A program made the position numbers and the translations under genes. Source: Chamaelirium japonicum (Eukaryota > Streptophyta > Magnoliopsida > Liliales > Melanthiaceae). Taken from it: a stretch of DNA of 64,000 nucleotides. The notes under the pieces were generated by a model. It was not told the DNA's origin and made no database searches. It was given only the letters and a program-made list of their open reading frames with translations. Shown here one piece after another: positions 56,036-64,000 of this stretch (the first letter of the stretch is position 1; every line of letters begins with the position of its first letter). The stretch covers positions 120,902,374 to 120,966,373 of the forward strand of contig OX393550.1 in assembly GCA_947650365.1 (NCBI GenBank). Direction: 5' to 3'.

Positions 56036-56112
56036 CTGCGAAAAGGGCGAACAGTTTGAGTTAAAAGTTAGAGCAGGAGTTTGGGGACAAAGAAGTGTGA
56101 AGGCGGCCTTAC
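56036..56112 (-). other. Predicted 77-bp intron of the antisense gene
   Basis: Read on the - strand, the donor is CTCGAG|GTAAGG and the acceptor TTTTCGCAG|GCAG after a pyrimidine-rich stretch. Both flanking exons end and begin on whole codons (phase 0), joining INRLLE to AERVNRAL. The upstream exon's frame would otherwise stop within about 20 residues, and the downstream exon has no good start of its own. The length is normal for a small plant intron. Confidence 0.8.
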
Positions 56113-56449
56113 CTCGAGCAGTCGGTTGATGAGAGCGATGTAGGGAGTCCGGGCGAAGATGTTGCACCCCAGGATCTCCCGCATGAAGAAAGGGGCGCGC
56201 TCAGGACCGCCAGAGGAGGAGCCCGCTTGGCTCGCCTCGGTGGGAGCAGCTGGAGGGGGCGCACTGATGGCGGCAGCAGCGGGCTCGGCCCCTTGAGCGC
56301 CGGCAATCCCTTCGTTGATAGGGGAAGGCACGGCGGCTCCCCTTCGCCCCGGCAGGTCCGGGTCCGAGGCTTCCGAGCTGGAGCAAGGAAGGTCGTCCAG
56401 GATGGCCCCTAGGTCCGGAGACCAGTAGGCCAACCCGCCCAGCTCAGGG

Positions 56450-57000
56450 AGAGGAGGAACCTCAAGAGTGGCAGGTGCGGGTTCAGGCACGGGCGCGCTA
56501 GGAGACATAGGCGCGGGCTCGGGCGCGAGCGCGATGATAGCAGGCGCAGGCGCGGGCTCGGGCGCAGGCGCGGGCTCGGGCGTGCTGGGCGCGGGCTCGG
56601 GCGCAGGCGCGGGCTCGGACGTGCTGGGCGCAGGCTCGGGCGCGGGCGCGGGTTTGGACGCGGGCTCGGACGCGGGCGCAGGCGCAGGACCGGGCACAGG
56701 AGCGGGCTCGTTCGCGGGCGCAGGCTCGGACGCGGGCCCGAGCTCGGGCGCAGGCACGGGCGCGGGCGAGGGCTCGGGGGCAGGATGAGCGGGCTTGGGC
56801 ACAGGCGCGCTAGCGACAGAGGGCGCGGGCGCAAGCTCGGGCGCGGGCGTGCTGGAAGGCTCGGGTACAGGCGCGCTCGAGGCAGCGGCTGCGGGCAGGG
56901 GCGCGGGCTCGAGCGCGGGCGTGCAGGGGGCAGGCGCAGCCGGTGCCGAGGTCTTGGCCGGAGCAGGTGCAGAAGGCGTCGGGCTCTTTGGCGCCGGTCC
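56450..57000 (-). repeat. Pro-Ala-Glu-Pro coding low-complexity repeat
   Basis: A hexanucleotide-like run (GGCGCGGGCTCG, GGCGCAGGC on the + strand) encoding PAPEPAPAPEP in the antisense gene. All six frames are open here because of base composition, so other frames are shadows. Such a segment should expand and contract easily. Confidence 0.85.
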
Positions 57001-58616
57001 CTCGAAGGGCAGGGGAGGCATCGCCGTCGCAGAAGCGGGCTCGCCCTCGAGAGACCGTGGCTCCTCTTCTTCCGAGCTGGACTCGTCGCTGGGATCCTCA
57101 CCCGATGCCAAGCCCGCTTCCTCGAGAGCGGCTTTCCTCCTATCCTCAACGACTCGTTCGTAGGCTTCACGAGCCTTGCGAACGGCGTCGTCCTCCGCCA
57201 TTGGGCGGGCAGTTGAAGCCTTTTTCTTCTTCTTCTTGATATGGGCGCCCTCCATCTCTGGGGTCATTACCGCGACAAAGAGAGGTTTAGAGAGGTCGCC
57301 CGGGAACCCGCGCATCAGCACCTCGGCCATTGGGGTTTCACCTCAGCCATACCGAGTAGGAGCTCGACGCGCGGGTCCTCAGGGTCGACCATAACAACTT
57401 GGCGTCGAGGGGGTTCCGGAGCTGGGGAGTGCGGAGGAGAATTGGGAACTAGGGGAGAGTTCGCCTGACCTGGGGCAACCTCGCGGGAGGCAGGCGGCGG
57501 CGAGGGAATATCCTCCTCGCGGATCATATCGATGGCGTCTTCGTCGGCAAGCCTAATCGGGGAAGCCCGCTTCTTCTTCCCCTTCTTCGCCGAGGAGGTG
57601 CCGGCGCCGGAGGACGCCGCAGCAGCCTGAGAGGTCGCCCCGGTGCTGCGAGAGACCGCCACCTTCTTGCGCATAATCTTCTGGCGGGTAGTGATGGCGC
57701 CGGTCCGGAGATACTTCCAGAGGAAGGAGAAATGCGGAGCCAGGATCTTCTCGGGAGTTCGCCCGCCAAGGAACTCGAAGATCGCCTTGTCAAGAGCTTG
57801 CTCCTGAGCCCCGGAAATACACTTCTTCCCTTTGGCCCGGTACTCACCGATCTCTTTGAAGTTGGGGAGCGGCGGCCTTCCGGGATGGGCGGGAACGCCT
57901 GCACAGGGACCTTGCCACTCCCCCGCGACAACGAACGGATACTCCTTCCAGTACCGATCCTTGTTCTCGACCGCGGAGAAGGGCAGCACCTCGCCGGGGC
58001 GGCCTGAGAGGTAGAAGTGGCCGCAGTCCACCCCGCTGAAGACGGTCCCTGGCTTGAGGAGCCATTTCTTCAGAAGGTAGGCGAGGGGGATCCTCATGTT
58101 GAGGGCTTCCTCAATACGAGAAAGCCCGTAGAGGATCCCCCATGAATTTCCTGGAAGCTGGGCGGGGCATAAGCCCGCCAGCTCCAGTAGCTCGCTGGCG
58201 AGGTGGTTCAGGGGCAGCCGGAGCCCTGACCAGACCTGCCCCACGGAGACCGCCGTGCCGGAAAGCGGCCTCCCCGAGCGTGGGAGGGGCAGAATGGCGA
58301 GCTCACGGGGAATGCCCGCAGCGGTCCGTAGACTGTCGGGGAGGGCGCGCCCCCGATGTCGTTGAACCAGACAACGGCGGGCACCTTAGGGGGAGCCTCG
58401 CCCTCGGTGCCGGGAGCCCGCACCGAGATGGGAGCGACATTGAGAGGCTCCTCCTGAGAGGTCGCAGCAGCAGCAGCAGCGGCTGAAGAAGAAGTGGCAG
58501 CAGAGGAAGCCATTGAGAGCGAGAGGGCTCTAGCGAGCTGCGAGCTGCGATTTGAAAGCAGAAGGAGAAAGGGAGAGCTGTTTTTCACGCAGCGGTAAAA
58601 ACACACCCCCCATCCC

Positions 58617-58626
58617 CTATTTATAG
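58617..58626 (-). promoter_or_regulatory. TATA box of the antisense gene
   Basis: CTATAAATAG on the - strand, 104 bp upstream of the antisense ATG at 58513. Expected initiation near 58587 would give a leader of about 75 nt. The motif and spacing are right for a plant promoter, independent of the LTR promoter. Not shown by transcript data. Confidence 0.65.
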
Positions 58627-58930
58627 GCAAGTGAGAGACAGGTGAAGTGGGCCGCAGTTAATGCCCGAGCGCGCCCAACGAGGCGACACGCCGACGGTTG
58701 AAGCGACAGCTCGCCGTTCTCCAATTAGGCAGTGCCACGTGGGCCACGCGTGGAAAAAGCTGCGCCGGCGCCGACACTGTCATTACTGACAAAAGAAGAG
58801 CGAATGAGGAGGAGACACGTGTCTCGCGCCGATCGGGATCTAATGATGAGATTCGCCGTATCAGCGTTGAGCCTCGCGCCGTATTTAAGGTGAAGCGACC
58901 GTTGGAGATTTGGTGCGATACCCAAGTCAC
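58627..58930 (+). other. Probable antisense promoter region, non-coding
   Basis: About 300 bp upstream of the antisense TATA box. It contains several CACGTG-like or ACGTG words (near 58735-58750 and 58815-58822) that could be binding sites, but nothing decisive. No conserved protein is seen on either strand. Confidence 0.45.
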
Positions 58931-59665
58931 AAGATCGCTCGCAGCAGGTTCCCGCAGTTCGCTCGAGGCAAACCCTGACCGCATGTGACAAGCTCGCATC
59001 GGAAGGAGATCGCTCGTGGCTGATGCTCGGGGCCCGCCCAGCGTTTGTGAAATACTGGGAGTCAAAACTCTCGACGCAGATCGCTCGCGGCAGGTGCCCG
59101 CAGCTCGCCCGAGGCAGACCCTGGCAGCATGTGACATGCTCGCATCGGAAGGAGATCGCTCGGGGCTGATGCTCGTGGCCCGCCCAGCGTTTGAGAAGTA
59201 CTGGCAGTCAAAGCTCTCGGTGCAGACTGCCCGCGGCAGGCGCCCAAGCTCGCCCGAAGCAGACCCTGACCGCATGTGAGGAGCTCGCATCGGAAGGAGA
59301 TCGCTCGGGGCTGATGCTCGTGGCCCGCCTAGTGTTTGAAAAGTACTGAGAGTCAAAACTCTCGACGCAGATCGCTCGCGGCAGGTGCCCGCAGCTCGCC
59401 CGAGGCAGACCCTGGCCGCATGTGACAAGCTCGCATCGGAAGGAGATCGCTCGTGGCTGACGCTCCCGGCCCGCCCAGCGTTTGAGAAGTACTGGCAGTC
59501 AAAACTCTCGACGCAGACCGCCCGCGGCAGGCGCCCAAGCTCTCCCGAAGCAGACCCTGACCGCATGTGAGGAGCTCGCATCGGAAGGAGATCGCTCGTG
59601 GCTGATGCTCGGGGCCCGCCCGGCGTTGGTGAAATACTGGCAGTCAAAGTTCTCGGCGCAGCCCG
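58930..59665 (+). repeat. 145-146 bp tandem repeat, about 5 copies
   Basis: The word GCATCGGAAGGAGATCGCTCG begins at 58996, 59142, 59287, 59433 and 59578 (periods 146, 145, 146, 145). The alternating spacing and shared variants (for example GAGGAGCTCG in units 3 and 5, GACAAGCTCG in 1 and 4) suggest duplication of two-unit blocks. It lies between the antisense promoter and the polypurine tract, the hypervariable zone of Tat-group elements. A long reverse frame across it is repeat-derived. Confidence 0.94.
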
Positions 59666-59784
59666 CCATCGCTACTATCTCCGCCCGAAACTGTTGCAGC
59701 AGACATTGATATCAGGCACATTACCAGGGTTACGAGCTCGCTAAGACTCCTGAGCAAGCGTCGAGTTTCCTCGACCACTCCCTC

Positions 59785-59796
59785 AGGAGGGGGTAA
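59785..59796 (+). promoter_or_regulatory. Polypurine tract
   Basis: AGGAGGGGG followed by TAA directly abuts the 3' LTR start. This is the expected plus-strand priming site for second-strand synthesis. Confidence 0.85.
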
Positions 59797-60929
59797 TGTT
59801 GGGGGTAGCTGAAATCTGCCCTGGAGTTCGCACCCCCCCCCCCCCCCCGTGCTCACCAAATCACCTTGACAGGGAGCGAGATCCACATTAGGCTGAAAGG
59901 GCCTAGGCCAAGAGCACTCTTAGGAGCTCGCCTAAGCTCGATGGAGCTCGCCTGAGATCGCCCAGGAGCTCGCCAAGCTCACCCAGGAGCTCGCCCCGGA
60001 GCTCGCCTAAGCTCGCCCCGGAGCTCGCCTAAGCTCGCTCAGGAGCTCGCCCCGGAGCTCGCCAAGCTCACCCAGGAGCTCGCCTGAGCTCGCTCAGGAG
60101 CTCGCTCCGGAGCTCGCCAAGCTCACCCAGGAGTTCGCCTAAGCTCGCTCAGGAGCTCGCCCCGGAGTTCGCCAAGCCCGCGCGAGAACTCGCTGGCATT
60201 GATAGCGGGAGTTAGACCGTCATGCATAACGAAGATACCGGCATCGCGAACGCCCCTAGCTCGCGCAGGAGCTCGCCCCTAGCTCGCTCAGGAGCTCGCC
60301 CAAGCTCGCCAGAATTCCCCAGTTTATCGAAGAGGTTGCTCCCGCAAGGTCCGACTCTTGATAGATGTGGAAGAGAAGGCGGAGCAATGGAGGGCGAGCT
60401 CACCTTAGCTCCCCATCGGAGGTCGCCCACAATGTATGAGAGGGTGCCAGGTGTCAAAACCCCACGGAAGCTACGTGGACAAACGTGGACCACGGAAGCT
60501 CGCTCGAATCAGTTCGAGACCTCCCAGACTTGAGCACTCCAGAATGGCCACCTGGCCACGACAAGAAAGATTCCCTCCCCCACTCAAACCGCCTGGCAGG
60601 CTTGACGACAGAATGTTAGGGCGCGAGTACCAAGGACTGTCAGACCCACGCGAGCTAGAACGTGGGGGGTCTAGAAGGCGCCGGAAGAATCTCCACGTGT
60701 CGGGCCACGGTAGGCCGCCGATTGCTATAAATGCTCACCCCCAGGCTCCATAGTACAGGTTCGAAATCCTTTTTCCTTCCTCTTTGGTCCATTACAGCTC
60801 GCCGTTGTGCCACTGTGACTGACTTGAGCGTCGGAGGGTCTGCGCTCCTAAGGGAGGCAGCCGTTCTCACGTTCTCTTTTCTTTGTCTTGCAGGCAGCCC
60901 GCACGGACCAGCGAAAAATCCCCCGAACA
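59797..60929 (+). repeat. 3' LTR (1133 bp)
   Basis: Same length as the 5' LTR and about 98-99 percent identical by eye. Differences I counted outside the subrepeat patch include TTAACA/TTGACA, GAGACC/GATACC, AGATCG/AGCTCG, CGCGAG/CGCAAG, GAATTA/GAATCA, GTCAGG/GTTAGG and GCCGTT/GCCGCC. It ends ...CCGAACA before the CGATC duplication. The TATA box is at 60726-60732. Confidence 0.97.
60726..60732 (+). promoter_or_regulatory. LTR TATA box (3' LTR)
   Basis: TATAAAT, identical to that in the 5' LTR. From here RNA could start outward into the adjacent satellite. Confidence 0.7.
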
Positions 60930-60934
60930 CGATC
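60930..60934. repeat. 5-bp target site duplication (right) of the LTR element
   Basis: CGATC, matching 47321-47325; satellite resumes in phase. Confidence 0.96.
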
Positions 60935-63900
60935 AATTCTAATTCATTCATACGAACCAATCTAATTCATTCATACGATCCATTCTAATTCATTCACACG
61001 ATCCATTCTAATTAATTCGTACGATCGTTCTAGTGAATTAGAATGGATCGTACGAATGAATTAGAATAGATCGTACGAATGAATTAGAATGGATACATTC
61101 GTGCGAATGAATTAGAATGAATCGTACGAATGAGTAAGAATGTACCGTACGAATGAAATAGAATGGATTGTATGAATGAATTAGAATGGATATATTCGTG
61201 CAAATGAATTAGAATGGATCATATGAATGAATTAGAATGGATCGTACTTATGAATTAGAATGGATCGTTCGAATGAATTAGAATGGATACATTGGTGCGA
61301 ATAAATTAGAATGGATCGTACGAATGAGTAAGAATGGATCATACGAATTTATTCGTGCAAATGAATTAGAATGGATCGTATGTACGAATGAATTAGAATG
61401 GATCGTACGAATGAGTAAGAATGGATCGTTCAAATTAAATAGAATGGATTGTACGAATGAATTAGAATGGATCATACGAATGAATTAGAATGGATAAATT
61501 CATGCGAATGAATTAGAATGGATTGTATGAATGAATTAGATTGGATCGTATAAATGAATTAGAATGGATCGTACGAATGAATTAGAATAGATTGTGCGAA
61601 TGAATTAGAATGGATCGTGCGAATGAATTTGAATGGATCGTACGAATAAATTAGAATGGATACATTCGTGCGAATGAATTAGAATGGATCGTACGAATGA
61701 GTAAGAATGGATCGTACGAATGAAATAGAATGGATCGTACGTATCAATTAGAATGGATACATTCATGGGAATGAATTAGAATGGATCGTACGAAGGAATT
61801 AGAATGGATCATACGAATGAATTAGAATAATTACATTCGTGCAAAGAATTAGAATGGATTGTATGAATGAATTAGAATGGATCGTGCGAATGAATTAGAA
61901 TGGATCGTACGAATGAATTAGAATATATACATTAATGCGAATGAATTAGAATGGATCGTGCGAATGAATTAGAATGGATCGTATGAATGAATTAGAATGG
62001 ATCGTATGAATGAATTAGAATAGATTGTGCGAATGAATTAGAATGGATCGTATGAATGAATTAGATTGGATCGTATGAATGAATTAGAATGGATCTTGCG
62101 AATGAATTAGAATGGATCGTACGAATGAATTAGAATGGATCGTACGAATGAATTAGAATGGATCGTGTGAAAGAATTAGAATGGATTGTATGAATGAATT
62201 AGAATGGATCGTATGAACGAATTAGAATAGATCGTGCGAATGAATTAGAATGGATTGTACAAATGAATTAGAATGGATTCATTCGTGCGAATGAATTAGA
62301 ATGGATCGTGCGAATGAATTAGAATGGATCGTACGAATGAATTAGAATGGATTGTATGAATGAATTAGAATGGATCGTGCAAATGAATTAGAATGGATCG
62401 TACGAATGAATTAGAATGGATCATGGAAATGAATTAGAATGGATCGTACGAAGGAATTAGAATGGATCGTACGAATGAATTAGAATGGATACATTCGTGC
62501 AAAAGAATTAGAATGGATTGTATGAATAAATTAGAATGGATCGTATGAGTAAATTCGTACGATCGTGCTAGTGAATTAGAATGGATCATACGAATGAATT
62601 AGAATAGATCGTACGAATGAATTAGAATGGATACATTCGTGCGAATGAATTAGAATTGATCGTACGAATGAGTAAGAATGGATCATACGAATGAAATAGA
62701 ATGGATTGTACGAATGAATTAGAATGGATCGTATGAATGAATTAGAATGGATCGTACATATGAATTAGAATGGATCGTACGAATGAATTACAATGGATAC
62801 AATCGTGCGAATGAAATAGAATGGATCGTACGAATGAATTAGAATGGATCGTACGAATGAATTAGAATGGATACACGATCCATTCTAATTCATTCATATG
62901 ATCCATTCTAATTCATTCGTACGATCCATTCTAATTCGTTCGCACGATCCATTCTAATTCATTCGTATGATCCATTCTAATTCATTCGCACGAATGTATC
63001 CATTCTAATTCATTCGTACGATCCATTCTAATTCATTCGCATAATCTATTCTAATTCATTCGTACAATCTATTCTAATTCATTTGCATGGTCCATTCTAA
63101 TTCATTCGTACGATCCATTCTATTTCATTCGTACGATCCAATCTAATTCATTCATACGATCCATTCTAATTCATTCGCACGAATGTATCTATTCTAATCC
63201 ATTCTAATTCTTTTGCACGAATGTATCCATTCTAATTCATTCATACGATCCACTCTAATTCATTCGTACGATCCATTCTAATTCATTCATACGATCCATT
63301 CTAATTCCTTCGTACGATCCATTCTAATTAATTCATACGATTCATTCTAATTCATTTGCACGAATGTATCTATTCTAATTCATTCGTACGATCCATTCTA
63401 ATTCCTTCGTACGATCCATTCTAATTCCTTTGTACGACCCATTATATTTCATTCATGCGATCCGTTCTAATTTATTTGCACGAATGTCATACAATCCATT
63501 CTAATTCTTTTGCACGAATGTATCCATTCTAATTCTTTCACACGATCCATTCAAATTCATTCGTACGATCCATTCTATCTAATTCATTCACACGATCCAT
63601 TCTAATTCATTAATACGATCCATTCTAATTCATTCACACGAATGTATCCATTCTAATTCATTCGTACGATCCATTCTAATTCATTCGCACAATCGATTCT
63701 AATTCATTCGTACGATCCATTCTAATTCATTCATACAATCCATTCTAATTCTTGCAAACGATCCATTCTAATTCATTCGTATGATCCATTCTAATTCATA
63801 AGTACGATCCATTCTAATTCATTCGCACGAATGTATCCATTCTAATTCATTCGTACGGTCCATTCTAATTTATTCACACAATCTATTCTAATTCATTCGT

Positions 63901-64000
63901 ACGATCCATTCTAATTCATTCGTACTACGATCCATTCTAATTCATTCGCACGAATGTATCCATTCTAAATCATTCGTACGATCCATTCTAATTCATTCGC
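60935..64000. repeat. 23-bp satellite array, right block
   Basis: The same monomer family continues to the end of the window. Orientation by eye: forward to about 61027, reverse 61028-62875 (with a tiny forward piece near 62550-62568), forward from 62876. The switches near 61027 and 62568 use a GTACGATCGT-centred junction (CTAGTGAATTAG on the right side) also found near 38522. No gene. Confidence 0.96.

Larger units (their letters stand above)
55508..58513 (-). pseudogene. Antisense extra gene of the retrotransposon (putative gypsy-type transposon protein family), spliced, two frame breaks
   Basis: Runs opposite to gag-pol. The ATG is at 58513, and an Ala/Ser-rich start (MASSAATSSS) leads on. 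Downstream is a region resembling the plant 'putative gypsy type transposon' family (Pfam PF04195, from memory): LRLPLNHLASELLELAGL, PGNSWGILYGL, then CGHFYLSGRPGEVLPF and NKDRYWKEYPFVV. After it come Lys-rich and acidic linkers, a long Pro-Ala-Glu repeat (about 56450-57000), an intron, and a coiled coil (about 55560-56035) ending in a basic KKRKRDDD tail that could be a nuclear signal. The frame changes at a C5 run on the + strand (58350-58354), and again at an imperfect 20-bp duplication (57319-57350). Everything between and after is open. The function of these proteins is unknown; they occur as extra genes in Tat-group elements. Confidence 0.75.
47326..60929 (+). mobile_element. Ty3/gypsy LTR retrotransposon, Tat-type, complete length but with broken genes
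   Basis: A 13,604-bp element flanked by a perfect 5-bp duplication. It begins TGTTGGGGG and ends CCGAACA. The order gag, protease, reverse transcriptase, RNase H, integrase places it in Ty3/gypsy. A second, archaeal-type RNase H before the integrase and an extra antisense gene between pol and the 3' LTR are hallmarks of the plant Tat group. The LTRs differ at about 15 of 1133 positions by eye, plus one subrepeat swap, so insertion is recent on an evolutionary scale. Four sense-strand breaks (in-frame TAA at 48654, frame change near 49930-50060, TAG at 51050, TAG at 53588) make autonomous movement unlikely. It is GC-rich, in sharp contrast with the AT-rich satellite around it. Confidence 0.97.

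Noticed and set aside
56227-57239. Forward-strand frames opposite the antisense gene
   Set aside because: They mirror the Pro-Ala-Glu repeat; GC-rich periodic sequence leaves all frames open, and only the reverse frame has a coherent gene with splice sites.
58658-59647. 329-codon reverse frame next to the 3' LTR
   Set aside because: It is a product of the 145-146-bp tandem repeat; its protein repeats follow the DNA period and the other strand is open as well.
1-64000. Telomeric repeat or degenerate telomere
   Set aside because: The monomer is 23 bp and unrelated to TTTAGGG; strand alternation also argues against it.

Overview
The window is plant nuclear DNA: one very long satellite array that carries two transposable elements and no ordinary host gene. 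The plant assignment rests on a Ty3/gypsy element of the Tat type (two RNase H domains, an extra antisense gene), a group known only from plants, and on a short CACTA-type MITE. Monocot versus eudicot cannot be decided from the sequence.

Satellite (1-4586, 4747-47325, 60930-64000). The monomer is 23 bp: GATCCATTCTAATT followed by CATTCGTAC, with 8 G/C in 23. A 28-bp version carries five extra bases. The array flips strand about 70 times, so blocks of tens of bases to over 3 kb alternate in orientation. Rare variants recur in the same order at distant places, which shows higher-order organisation. A 4886-bp macro-unit is tandemly duplicated (about 9335-14220 and 14221-18890). Three further segment pairs share constant offsets of 6560, 11777 and 28940 bp. 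Most monomer variants differ by CG to CA or TG at two CpGs, as expected of a methylated array.

MITE (4587-4746). This is a 160-bp non-coding element with CACTA-like ends and a 3-bp target duplication (ACG) in a monomer.

LTR retrotransposon (47326-60929, 13,604 bp). It lies in + orientation, flanked by the 5-bp target duplication CGATC, with two 1133-bp LTRs that differ at about 15 positions plus one subrepeat rearrangement, so it is a young insertion. In order it has: 5' LTR, primer binding site, gag, protease, reverse transcriptase, RNase H-like connection, a second RNase H, integrase, a 78-bp tandem repeat, an antisense gene with its own TATA box and an intron, a ~146-bp tandem repeat, polypurine tract and 3' LTR. 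The sense genes are broken by an in-frame TAA near the gag start, a frame change in the gag linker, a TAG after the protease, and a TAG inside the integrase zinc finger. The protease-end TAG sits in the exact UAG-CAA-UUA context known to promote readthrough. The antisense gene also has two frame breaks. As it stands this copy could move only with proteins supplied in trans.

There is no sign of a bacterial-style system, CRISPR, rRNA or tRNA gene. The most unusual material is the satellite architecture (strand-switching at a palindromic hinge, nested segmental copies) and the antisense transcription unit inside the retrotransposon.
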